Part shown: piece after piece, positions 41,035 to 50,324 of the stretch | How positions within the stretch are numbered: the first letter of the stretch is position 1 | Layout: every line of letters starts with the position of its first letter | Assembly: GCA_050012375.1 (NCBI GenBank) | Contig: JBEKHH010000020.1 | Span: 1-64,000, forward strand | Reading direction: 5' to 3' | Length of the DNA: 64,000 bases | DNA from: PALSA-1353 sp050012375 | GTDB lineage: Bacteria; Planctomycetota; Phycisphaerae; Tepidisphaerales; Tepidisphaeraceae | The notes under the pieces: generated by a model | Seen by the model: the letters and a program-made list of their open reading frames with translations, nothing else | What the model was told of the DNA's origin: nothing | Databases searched by the model: none | Program-made: the position numbers and the translations under genes

Positions 41035-43323
41035 ATGCGAAACCGCAACGGCCTGTGGGCCGTGGTGGCGCTCGTCCTTGGCATTGCCATCGGCGGCGCC
41101 GCGCACGCTTCGCCCACAACTCATCCTACGAACGATTCAACAAACCTGTCATCGCCTCCGCCGCTACCGTCGCTGCCGACGCCGACGCCGAACCCGACAA
41201 CGGAGCCGATCGCGACGCGGCTGCCGACCACGCTGCCATCACCGCAGGCGATAAGGCCGCCGTCCACTGCCCCGTCACCGGCCTTAGCGCCAAACCCCGC
41301 CGCCCGACGATTGGCCAAGGTGGTGGTCACATCCGACCTGGATTTATCGCGCGATCAGATCGCACCCAGCCTGGGCGCGACGACGTATACCGAAGGGCCA
41401 AACCAGATTGAAGCGATTCCCGAGGGAAATAACGCCACGTTCCAGCAGGTGCTCTTGCGAGATCCCGGCGTGGTGATGGATTCCTTCGGCCAGGAACACG
41501 TCCGCGGTGAGCATGCGAATACGACTTACCGGGTGGACGGCGTTCTGCTTCCCCAGCCGATCAACACCTTCGGACAGGAATTGGATACCCACATGATTGA
41601 GTCGGTGACGTTGATCGATGGAAGCCTCCCGGCCCAGTTTGGGTTCCACACCGCCGGCATCATCGACGTGACCAGCAAGTCCGGCCAGGCCCTCCAGGGC
41701 GGCGAAGTTTCGATTTACGGCGGCGGGTACGACACGTTCGAGCCGTCAGTCGATTTGGGATGGGCCGACGGGAAATGGGATAATTTTGTATCCGCGTCGT
41801 ACAAGAGCAGCAGTGACGGCATTGAGAATCCCACCCCCAGCTTCAGGCCCATCCATGATGACACTGAACAGGAAAAACTCTTTGTGTACTCGAATTATCA
41901 CATTGACGACACGAGCCGGTTGAGCTTTATCGTCAATGGGTCCAACGCTGATTTTCAAATCCCCAATACTCCGGACGTGCCTCCGGCGTTCTCGATCGGA
42001 AGCCTTTCGACGTTTGATTCCGCCGACGAGAACGAAAACCAGAACGAGCAGGAATATTACGGCGTGGTTTCCTATCAGAAGAGCGTCGATCAATTCTCGC
42101 TCCTGGCATCCGCGTTCTATCGTTACGGCCAGATTCACTTCACCCCCGACCCGATCGGCGACCTGCTCTTGCAGGGAGTGGCCGGAGAGATCCTCAATTC
42201 CTATTCGACGAGCGGGCTCCAGGTGGACAGCTCGTATGTGCTTAACGATCAGCACACCCTTCGGGCCGGGTTGATCGCGGATTACACGGTGGAACGGAAC
42301 AACACGAATACCGGCGTGTTCGCGGTCGATTCCATCACCGGCGTGGTATCGACATCTCCCGAGTTCATTGTGGACGACACGCGAAACAACGCCCTGGAAG
42401 CAGGAATGTATCTCCAGGACGAATGGAAGCTCACGCCGGACCTCACGTTGAACTACGGCGGGCGTTTCGATGAATTCGCGGCGAATTTTGACAACGAAGC
42501 GCAACTCAGCCCCAGGGTCAACCTGGTATGGAAGGCGACCAAGACCACGACGGCGCACATCGGCTATTCGCGGTTTTTCGTGCCGCCCCCCGTGCAATAC
42601 GTGCCCCCGAGCACCATCGCCAAATTCGCCAATACAACAAATGCCCCGCCGAATACCATCGACGGCCCTCCCAAGGTCGAGCGATCGAACTATTACGACG
42701 TGGGCATTTCGCAGCAGATTACAAAGCCGTGGCAGGTGAATGTGGACGCATTTTACAAACAGGCGAAGAACCTCGTCGACCTAGGGCAGTTTGGAAACGC
42801 GGTGATTTTGACGCCGTACAACTACCAGTACGGTCTGGTGTACGGACCGGAGATCAGCAGCACTTACAAGCAGGGCGGCTTTTCGGCGTTCGCGAATTTC
42901 GCCTATGTCTTCACGCACGGCAAAGACATCATTTCACAGCAGTTCACCATTCCCAACGATGAACTGGCATACATCCAAGCAAACCCGATCCCGCTCGACC
43001 ACCAATCCCTGTACACCGCCTCTGCGGGGGTTTCATACCAGTGGAAAGACGACGAGGTCTATTTGGATGTCCTCTACGGCTCCGGCTTGCGGACCGGATT
43101 CGCCAATTTACAGGCGGAACCGCAGTATTACCCCGTCAATGTCGGATACGAGCACGCGTTCCATCCCAACGGCTCGCGGCACGAGATCGTCAAGCTTCGC
43201 TTTGATGTGATCAATCTCCTTGATGAAAGCTATCAAATCCGCAGCGGCTCGGGGATCGGTGTCGCCGCGCCGCAGTACGGACAGCGCCGGACTTTCTACG
43301 CGGGCCTGGCTTACGATTTCTGA
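41035..43323 (+). CDS. TonB-dependent outer-membrane receptor
   Basis: 762 residues: signal peptide (VALVLGIAIGGAAHA), a long Pro/Thr/Ser-rich linker (about 25-85), a plug domain (about 100-210, with RDPGVVMDSFGQEHVRG and YRVDGVLLP), then a 22-strand-type beta barrel ending FYAGLAYDF with the C-terminal Phe needed for barrel insertion. It would carry a substrate across the outer membrane using energy from TonB. Substrate unknown; the His-rich upstream protein hints at a metal complex. TonB, ExbB and ExbD follow directly. Confidence 0.93.
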   Translation: MRNRNGLWAVVALVLGIAIGGAAHASPTTHPTNDSTNLSSPPPLPSLPTPTPNPTTEPIATRLPTTLPSPQAIRPPSTAPSPALAPNPAARRLAKVVVTSDLDLSRDQIAPSLGATTYTEGPNQIEAIPEGNNATFQQVLLRDPGVVMDSFGQEHVRGEHANTTYRVDGVLLPQPINTFGQELDTHMIESVTLIDGSLPAQFGFHTAGIIDVTSKSGQALQGGEVSIYGGGYDTFEPSVDLGWADGKWDNFVSASYKSSSDGIENPTPSFRPIHDDTEQEKLFVYSNYHIDDTSRLSFIVNGSNADFQIPNTPDVPPAFSIGSLSTFDSADENENQNEQEYYGVVSYQKSVDQFSLLASAFYRYGQIHFTPDPIGDLLLQGVAGEILNSYSTSGLQVDSSYVLNDQHTLRAGLIADYTVERNNTNTGVFAVDSITGVVSTSPEFIVDDTRNNALEAGMYLQDEWKLTPDLTLNYGGRFDEFAANFDNEAQLSPRVNLVWKATKTTTAHIGYSRFFVPPPVQYVPPSTIAKFANTTNAPPNTIDGPPKVERSNYYDVGISQQITKPWQVNVDAFYKQAKNLVDLGQFGNAVILTPYNYQYGLVYGPEISSTYKQGGFSAFANFAYVFTHGKDIISQQFTIPNDELAYIQANPIPLDHQSLYTASAGVSYQWKDDEVYLDVLYGSGLRTGFANLQAEPQYYPVNVGYEHAFHPNGSRHEIVKLRFDVINLLDESYQIRSGSGIGVAAPQYGQRRTFYAGLAYDF

Positions 43324-43336
43324 CAGAGGTACGCAT

Positions 43337-43984
43337 TTGAGCGATCGGCCGAATTCAATTCCTCACGTCGAAGAACACGCGGCGGGCCTGTTGCCCGTGG
43401 CCACGATGGTCTTGTGGTGCGCGTGCCTGGCTGTCGGGGCAATTGGATTGCGGACGTCGCTCCGTCGGACCGCTTCGACGGTGGAGCCGCCGCCGGTTGA
43501 CGCGGAGCTTTTGAACGTGGAGGCGATCAATCGGCGTCCGACGGTGGAAGAAAGTCCACCGTCGGCGCCACCTCCGCCCGCGGAATTATCCGCGCCGCCG
43601 CTGCAGCCGATCGTGGCTGCCCCCAGCCCGGCCATCGCCTTCGCCGAACCGGTCAACGCGCCGGTTCACGCCGTGGAAACTCCGCCCGTCGTCTCCACGC
43701 AGCCGTCGATCATTCAACTCACTTTCGGAGAAGGCGAAGGACAGCAGCCCATTCCGGAATATCCCGACGAAGCCAGATTCGCCGGCCAGGAAGGAACGGT
43801 CGTGGTTCGGTTGACGGTCGGCGAAGACGGCCGCGTATCGGATGCCTCAGCCAGTTCGCCGTGCCCGTGGCCCCTGCTGAACAGCGCCGCGGTCCGGGCC
43901 GTGCGATGCACTTGGCGCTTCCCCAGAGGCCCCGTTCGGTCTTACGAAGTTGCCATTCAATTTCAATTGAATCGGCATGAATGA
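43337..43984 (+). CDS. tonB: TonB-like energy transducer
   Basis: 215 residues from a TTG start (AGAGGT 6 bases upstream). N-terminal membrane helix (about 22-42), a Pro/Ala-rich periplasmic spacer (ESPPSAPPPPAELSAPPLQP), and a C-terminal TonB domain with YPDEARFAGQEGTVVVRLTV. It transmits the energy of the ExbBD complex to the receptor encoded upstream. Gap of 13 bases from the receptor stop. The common longer frame from 43220 overlaps the receptor and lacks a start signal. Confidence 0.88.
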   Translation: MSDRPNSIPHVEEHAAGLLPVATMVLWCACLAVGAIGLRTSLRRTASTVEPPPVDAELLNVEAINRRPTVEESPPSAPPPPAELSAPPLQPIVAAPSPAIAFAEPVNAPVHAVETPPVVSTQPSIIQLTFGEGEGQQPIPEYPDEARFAGQEGTVVVRLTVGEDGRVSDASASSPCPWPLLNSAAVRAVRCTWRFPRGPVRSYEVAIQFQLNRHE

Positions 43985-43995
43985 GGAGCAACGAT

Positions 43996-44700
43996 ATGAA
44001 CCTTTCACTGGCAAACATCATTGTGGATTATTTTCACGAAGGCGGCCCGGTCATGTGGCCGATCCTTCTGGCTTTTCTGGCGGCCGTGACCGTCGTCATC
44101 GAGCGGGCGCTGTGGTGGTGGAGTCTCTGGCGGCGAACGCAATCGAAGGTCATCGACCGCAGCTTCGACGCCATCGCTTCGGGGGAGTTTGAAAAAGCGC
44201 TCCAGCTCACCGACGATCCCAATGATCCAATTCTCCAGACCATCCATGAGGGCCTCGTTAACGCGCACAGCTCGATGCTCGGGGCAATGCAGTTGCGCGC
44301 ATCGAAGGAACTGGAATCCGGCGAACGCCGCCAATGGGTCCTGGGCACACTGATCACGTTGGCTCCCTTGCTCGGCCTGCTCGGCACGATCACCGGCATC
44401 ATGCGATCATTCAACTTCGTCGGCGAGGAGCAGCTTGCCCCGACGAAAGTCAGCGGCGGCATCGCCGAAGCCCTGATCGCCACCGCCTGCGGACTGACCA
44501 TCGCCATCCTCTGCCTGCTTCCCTACAACTATTTCAATCGCCAGCTTGCCCATTTCCGCGCTGGGCTGGAACGCACCATCAACCACGTCGAACTGCTCGT
44601 GGAATCGGCCAAACATCACGGGCATGATCTGGAGCAATTCGCCGGCCGGCGCGCAACCGCCGGCCGAATCGAGGCCAGGGAGGCCGCCAATGCCCGTTAA
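43996..44700 (+). CDS. exbB: ExbB/TolQ/MotA-type proton channel protein
   Basis: 234 residues from the ATG at 43996 with AGGAG 7 bases before; an in-frame ATG at 43981 is just upstream. Three membrane helices: about 15-38, 115-135 (TLITLAPLLGLLGTITGIMR) and 155-175 (ALIATACGLTIAILCLLPYN), the standard ExbB pattern. Uses the proton gradient to energise TonB. Overlaps exbD by 11 bases. Confidence 0.93.
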   Translation: MNLSLANIIVDYFHEGGPVMWPILLAFLAAVTVVIERALWWWSLWRRTQSKVIDRSFDAIASGEFEKALQLTDDPNDPILQTIHEGLVNAHSSMLGAMQLRASKELESGERRQWVLGTLITLAPLLGLLGTITGIMRSFNFVGEEQLAPTKVSGGIAEALIATACGLTIAILCLLPYNYFNRQLAHFRAGLERTINHVELLVESAKHHGHDLEQFAGRRATAGRIEAREAANAR

Positions 44701-45127
44701 ACTTGATCTCAAGCTCCCATCGGACCACGCCGAGGCCAGGATCGAAATCATCCCGCTGATCGACATCATGTTCTTTCTGTTGGCGGCGTTCATGCTCGTC
44801 AGCCTGAGCATGGTGAACCTCAAGACCGTGAAGGTGAACCTGCCCACGGCCACCTCCGCCACCAACGAACCCAAGCGGGATTTCGTCGATATCTCCGTGG
44901 ACAAGGCGGGATCGGCGTATCTGAACAAGCGAGCGATCGACGACAATCAACTGATCGGCGCGCTGGCCGGATTCCGAAAGGCGAATCCCGATTTAAGGAT
45001 CATCATCAGCGCCGATACCGAGGCCCGGCATGGCGATGTGATTCATGTGCTCGATTTGGTTCGGCTTGCGGGCATCGAAAAGGTGGCGTTTGAGATTCGC
45101 CCGCCTGGAAACGGGGTGACGCCATGA
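44690..45127 (+). CDS. exbD: ExbD/TolR-type protein
   Basis: 145 residues. One membrane helix at about 20-42 with the conserved Asp in IIPLIDIMFFLLAAFML, then a periplasmic domain ending RLAGIEKVAFEIRPPG. Partner of ExbB. Overlaps both neighbours (11 bases upstream, 4 downstream). Confidence 0.92.
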   Translation: MPVKLDLKLPSDHAEARIEIIPLIDIMFFLLAAFMLVSLSMVNLKTVKVNLPTATSATNEPKRDFVDISVDKAGSAYLNKRAIDDNQLIGALAGFRKANPDLRIIISADTEARHGDVIHVLDLVRLAGIEKVAFEIRPPGNGVTP

Positions 45128-45567
45128 ACCGCTTTTTTTTGATTTTCAACTTTCTGGGCGTCGCCGTGCTGTGTGTGCTGTGCGCCGGTCAATGGCAAAC
45201 AAACAGCCGGCTGGAAAACAACGTCGAGCTGCTCGACAAGACGCGGATCGAGCAAACCGCGAAAATCGCCGAGCAAGAGACGACGCTGAAGGACGACGCG
45301 GCCGACCTCAACGACTTGCGACAGCGACTGTCGATGTCGGAATCAGAACTGAAGGACGCCGTGGCCGAGCGGGATCGTTTCGCGGCCGAGGGAAAGCAAC
45401 TCAAGTCGGCTCTGGACAAGTGGATGGCCGCCGTCGCTGCGCGCGATGCCGCGCTCAAGCAAGCCGGCGATCAAATCCGACGACTTTCCAGTGAACGAAA
45501 CGACGCGGTGCAGAAGTTCAATGACCTTGCCGGAAAATACAATGCGCTCGTATCCAATGCCAAATAA
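45124..45567 (+). CDS. Membrane-anchored coiled-coil protein of TonB operon
   Basis: 147 residues. One N-terminal membrane helix (FLIFNFLGVAVLCVLCAG) followed by a continuous coiled coil through residue about 140. It is the last gene of the TonB-ExbBD operon, coupled to exbD by ATGA. Similar small anchored coiled coils occur beside biopolymer transport genes in planctomycetes, as far as I recall; function unknown. It converges on the next gene with only 2 bases between the stops. Confidence 0.72.
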   Translation: MNRFFLIFNFLGVAVLCVLCAGQWQTNSRLENNVELLDKTRIEQTAKIAEQETTLKDDAADLNDLRQRLSMSESELKDAVAERDRFAAEGKQLKSALDKWMAAVAARDAALKQAGDQIRRLSSERNDAVQKFNDLAGKYNALVSNAK

Positions 45568-45569
45568 CG

Positions 45570-46540
<971 letters not shown>

Positions 46541-46541
<1 letters not shown>

Positions 46542-46626
46542 CTGTCATTTGTCACTCGTCATTTGTCATTAGTCTTGGCCAACTCACAAATGACCAATGA
46601 CAAGTGACCAATGACCAATGACCAAT
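46541..46626. repeat. Fold-back repeat, family D
   Basis: Left side GTCATCTGTCATTTGTCACT plus CGTCATTTGTCAT; right side AAATGACCAATGACAAGTGA plus CCAATGACCAATGACCAATGACA, i.e. inverted, 7-base units (TGTCATT/AATGACA). It lies between the divergent cysE and mutase genes and contributes the cysE start region. Confidence 0.8.
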
Positions 46627-46682
46627 GACAACCCCAGCATATCCCTTGCGATACAAGCGGGCAAATCCATAATGCCGCGAGA

Positions 46683-48086
46683 ATGGAAACGGATTTGATG
46701 ATCGGGATTTCCGGCCTGCGCGGAACCATCGGCGCTTCGCTGACGCCGGCGGTGGTTTCTCGAATGGCGGCGGCGCTGGCTGCGTTTCTGAAAAGCCGCG
46801 GGAAGCCGCGTCAGCGATTCAAGATCGTTTTCGGCCGTGACAGCCGCCCCAGCGGAACGTGGGTTCGCGACGCCGCGGTTGCCGCTTTGGTCGCCAGCGG
46901 AATCGAGGTCATCGATCTGGACATTGTCACGACGCCCGGCGTGGCGATGATGGTCCGGCACATCGGCGCTGACGCGGGCATCGTCGCCACCGCGTCCCAC
47001 AATCCGATCGAGTGGAACGGCCTGAAGTTTCTCAACCGCGACGCGGTTGCTCCGCCCGCCGTCGAAGCACAGGCCATCGTGGATTTTTACCGGGACAACC
47101 GCTCCGCGTATGTGCCGGTCGACGACCTGATCCTGCCGCGGCGCGACACGCAGACGCATTCGCTTCACGTCAAGCGCGTTTTGGAACATGTGGATGTGGT
47201 GGGCATTTCTTCCAAACGCTACAAGGTCGTTTTGGACAGCGTCAATGGGGCCGGGTGCGTTGCCACTGCAACCCTCCTGAGCAAGCTGGGCTGTCAGCTT
47301 GTGCATCTCAACGGCTCTCCTGACGGGCGCTTTCCGCATGAGCCGGAGCCTACCGAAAAGAATCTGGTGTCTTTAAGCGATGACGTTCGGCGACATCACG
47401 CCGCCGTGGGATTCGCCCAGGACCCGGACGCCGATCGCCTGGCGATCGTTGACGAAGCGGGGACGTACATCGGCGAGGAATATTCGCTGGCGCTTTGCGC
47501 GAAATGGGTCTTGTCGCGCCGGCCCGGGGTGGCGGTGACCAATTTGTCTTCCAGCCGGATGCTGGACGACATCGCCGCCGCCTGCAACAGCCAGGTGAGG
47601 CGCACGCCCGTCGGCGAGGCGAATGTCGTCCAGGCGATGCTTGCCCATAACGCGGTCATCGGCGGCGAAGGCAACGGCGGGGTGATCGACCCGCGAATCG
47701 TCCCCGGCCGGGACAGCCTCGTCGGCATGGCTTACGTCTTGCAGTTGATGGCTGCCACCAACCTTTCCATCAGCCAGCTCGTCGCGCAGATTCCGCGCTA
47801 CATAATCATCAAAACCAAGTTCCCATGCCGGCTTGAAGAGGCGAATCGCGTGGTTGCGGCCCTGAAGAGCCGGTTTGCTTCCGAGAAGATCGACGCTCAG
47901 GATGGCATCCGCATCGATTGGCCGCGCGCTTGGCTGCATGCCCGGCCCAGTAACACCGAGCCGATCATGCGAATTATTGCCGAAGCTCCGGACCGCTCAA
48001 CGGCCGAAAAATTGATTGCCGACGCCCAGTCGGTCGTGCAGGAAACGCTTGCGCAATCCCAGTTGCAAAAGTCGTCGCCTTGTTAA
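46683..48086 (+). CDS. Phosphohexomutase (phosphoglucosamine/phosphomannomutase type)
   Basis: 467 residues of the alpha-D-phosphohexomutase family. Phosphoserine loop IVATASHNPIEWNGLKF, metal loop AQDPDADRLAIVDE, sugar-binding VIGGEGNGGVIDP and phosphate-binding RPSNTEPIMRI. N-terminal MIGISGLRGTIG is typical of GlmM-like members. The metal loop has DPDADR rather than DGDADR. Interconverts a hexose 1- and 6-phosphate; whether glucosamine or mannose cannot be told from these motifs. Confidence 0.9.
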   Translation: METDLMIGISGLRGTIGASLTPAVVSRMAAALAAFLKSRGKPRQRFKIVFGRDSRPSGTWVRDAAVAALVASGIEVIDLDIVTTPGVAMMVRHIGADAGIVATASHNPIEWNGLKFLNRDAVAPPAVEAQAIVDFYRDNRSAYVPVDDLILPRRDTQTHSLHVKRVLEHVDVVGISSKRYKVVLDSVNGAGCVATATLLSKLGCQLVHLNGSPDGRFPHEPEPTEKNLVSLSDDVRRHHAAVGFAQDPDADRLAIVDEAGTYIGEEYSLALCAKWVLSRRPGVAVTNLSSSRMLDDIAAACNSQVRRTPVGEANVVQAMLAHNAVIGGEGNGGVIDPRIVPGRDSLVGMAYVLQLMAATNLSISQLVAQIPRYIIIKTKFPCRLEEANRVVAALKSRFASEKIDAQDGIRIDWPRAWLHARPSNTEPIMRIIAEAPDRSTAEKLIADAQSVVQETLAQSQLQKSSPC

Positions 48087-48373
48087 TTTGATGTCGCATT
48101 GAGACGAAAGCAGGTGGAAAACCGGCTGGTCTCGCTCTCCATGAAAGGTCTGCCAATATGTTTTTTGCTTCGCCCCTGAAACGGCGTTCGCTCGCCCCCC
48201 TTGTCGGCGCCATGCGTCCAGCCGGCCAATCAACTGAGCTGATTTCGCCTGATCCGCGCAACCCTTCAAACTTGCCCCGTTTACGCGGCACGTCCGGATA
48301 ATCGGCCAATATCTGCACCGAAGGATTTGGTCCCGCCCCCGCCGTATCGGATGTCATCGGCAACAGGAGGCCA

Positions 48374-48562
48374 ATGAAAACCGAGCGGCCGAAGCAGCCA
48401 GGCAAGAACAATACCAGGAAACCCCCCGATGAGGAGTTCGCGCCGCGGGCCGAGCCCAAGAGGATTGTGCCGCAATCCAGGTGCGATTTCGAAGGCGATC
48501 CATTCGAGGCCATCCTCGATGCCTACGCCCGAGACATCGAACGATGGGATGGGTTGGAATAA
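48374..48562 (+). CDS. Small hypothetical protein
   Basis: 62 residues, with a near-perfect AGGAGG ribosome binding site 6 bases before the ATG. Lys/Pro-rich N-terminus and an acidic C-terminus (DPFEAILDAYARDIERWDGL). No family recognised, but the strong ribosome binding site supports it. Its TAA is directly abutted by the stop of hisB on the other strand. Nothing else was found in 48087-48373. Confidence 0.5.
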   Translation: MKTERPKQPGKNNTRKPPDEEFAPRAEPKRIVPQSRCDFEGDPFEAILDAYARDIERWDGLE

Positions 48563-49153
48563 TTATCCCAGCGACCCCTTCGTGCTGGGCACGTCGGGAT
48601 TACGCGGATCCAATGTCACCGCCTGCCGCAGGGCCTTGGCCGTTGCCTTGAAAATCGACTCGGCAATGTGGTGATTGTTGGTCCCGTAGGCCACGCTGAT
48701 GTGTAGGTTCAGTTTTCCGTTGATCGCCACGGCCTTGAAGAATTCCTCGACCAATTCGACCGGGAAAGCTCCTATCGTTCCGCCGGCATACTGCGCGTTG
48801 TAAACGAACGCCGGCCGGCCCGATAAGTCGATCGCCACCTGCGCCAGCGTTTCGTCCATCGGCACTATCGCCCAGCCATAGCGCTGGATTCCGCGCTTCT
48901 CCCCCAGGGCCTTGTCCAGCGCTTGACCCAGCACGATGCCCACGTCCTCCACCGTGTGGTGCGCGTCCACCTGCAAATCGCCGTCGGCATGGACGGTCAG
49001 ATCGATCAAGCTGTGTCGGCCGAGCAGATCGAGCATGTGATCGAAAAACCCCACCCCGGTTTCGGCGGACGTTTTGCCCGTGCCGTCGAGGTTGATCCAG
49101 AGCTTGACCTTGGTCTCTTTGGTTTGCCGGGATATCTCCGCTGTGCGATCCAT
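48563..49153 (-). CDS. hisB: Imidazoleglycerol-phosphate dehydratase
   Basis: 196 residues, start at 49153 with AGGTGA upstream; the longer frame from 49258 is not needed. Sixth step of histidine synthesis. Duplicated metal-binding motifs are present: FFDHMLDLLGRHSLIDLTVH, DAHHTVEDVGIVLG and TNNHHIAESIFKATAKAL. The usual single-domain HisB without phosphatase fusion. hisD and hisC lie about 29 kb away. Confidence 0.96.
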   Translation of the reverse strand: MDRTAEISRQTKETKVKLWINLDGTGKTSAETGVGFFDHMLDLLGRHSLIDLTVHADGDLQVDAHHTVEDVGIVLGQALDKALGEKRGIQRYGWAIVPMDETLAQVAIDLSGRPAFVYNAQYAGGTIGAFPVELVEEFFKAVAINGKLNLHISVAYGTNNHHIAESIFKATAKALRQAVTLDPRNPDVPSTKGSLG

Positions 49154-49271
49154 AAATGCTTCACCTGGCGGTGGAACCTTAAATGCAATTCTCCACAGCG
49201 GGGATTTGAAATGCAATGCGCCCAGCGGATTTATTGGAACCAGATACCTTATTCTCAAACCCCCCTCTTCC

Positions 49272-49316
49272 GTTTAGCCGCGACCCAAAGGGGAGCGCGT
49301 TTTTTTGGATGTTCGA
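49272..49316 (+). repeat. Repeat family E copy 2
   Basis: 45 bases beginning GTTTAGCCGCGACCCAAAGG, identical to 40508-40551 except for one substitution and one extra T. Stem CGCGACCC/GGGGAGCGCG plus T7. Here no plus-strand gene ends upstream, so it is not an obvious terminator in use. The rest of 49154-49406 shows nothing I can identify. Confidence 0.7.
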
Positions 49317-49406
49317 GAATCGCGGACGCCTATTTAGTTCGCCGCAGGCTCCGATCCAGGCGCACGCGCCGTTTTTCAACCCGCAATTGGCAATCGGCAT
49401 TCCCCC

Positions 49407-50324
49407 TCACCCCTTCAATCCGGTCATCGTCACGCTCTCCACAAAATATTTCTGCGCCGCAAAGAACAGTACGACGCATGGCAACATACACACGACGCTG
49501 GCGGCCATCAGGTGGTGCGCTTCCATCGCCCCGAACTGGCCCTTGAACCCGTTGAGCGCCAGCGTCAGCGTTCGATTTTCCGTGCTGTTGAGATAGATCA
49601 GCGGCCCCATGAAATCATTCCAGGCCCCAAGGAACGTATAAATCGCCACGATCGCGATGACCGGCCCGCTGAGCGGAAGCATGAGTTGCCAATAGACGCG
49701 CCAATGGCTCGCCCCGTCCATGCGGGCCGCTTCAACCAGTTCCTCGGGAATCTGCGCGAAGAACTGACGGAACATGAACACGAAGAACGGGCTCGCCAGC
49801 CACGCCGGGATCACCAGGGGCCAAAAGCTGTCGATCATCCCCAGCGAGCGGAACAGGATAAAGACGGGAATCATCGTCACCTGCGCCGGCAGCATCATCG
49901 TGCTGAGCATCACCATGAACAGGATCGATCTGCCGCGAAATCGAAACCGCGCAAACCCAAACCCCACCAGCGAGCAGCTGATAATCTGCCCCGCCATGCA
50001 CAGCGTCGTTATCACCACCGTGTTCGCCAGGGCGGGCCAGAAGTTCATGCGGTCGGCAGCCAGCGCGTCGGGGTAATTCGACCACTGAACATCCGAAAGG
50101 TTTTTGGGCAGCGAAGTAAAGTTCCCCGCCTCCACCTCCGGGTTGGTCTTCAAAGAGCCGTTGACGATGAAGTAAAACGGCAGCAAGAACGCCATCGAAC
50201 CCAGCACCAGCGTCGCATAAACCGCAAACCGTTGCCCGGGCGAAATTGCCCCGGCAGGACGATATTTGCGAGGCGCCGTCACCGGTTCAGCCGCCGTTTC
50301 AGTTATTGGCAGCGTCTGGGTCAT
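49407..50324 (-). CDS. Sugar ABC transporter permease (MalG/UgpE type)
   Basis: 305 residues from the ATG at 50324, which overlaps the stop of the upstream gene (ATGA). Six membrane helices; the EAA loop reads EELVEAARMDGASHWRVYWQ. The MalG branch of the carbohydrate-uptake-1 family. It pairs with the permease half of the upstream fusion protein. The ATPase is not encoded here and is probably shared from elsewhere, as is common for this family. The longer frame from 50411 overlaps the upstream gene. Confidence 0.93.
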   Translation of the reverse strand: MTQTLPITETAAEPVTAPRKYRPAGAISPGQRFAVYATLVLGSMAFLLPFYFIVNGSLKTNPEVEAGNFTSLPKNLSDVQWSNYPDALAADRMNFWPALANTVVITTLCMAGQIISCSLVGFGFARFRFRGRSILFMVMLSTMMLPAQVTMIPVFILFRSLGMIDSFWPLVIPAWLASPFFVFMFRQFFAQIPEELVEAARMDGASHWRVYWQLMLPLSGPVIAIVAIYTFLGAWNDFMGPLIYLNSTENRTLTLALNGFKGQFGAMEAHHLMAASVVCMLPCVVLFFAAQKYFVESVTMTGLKG

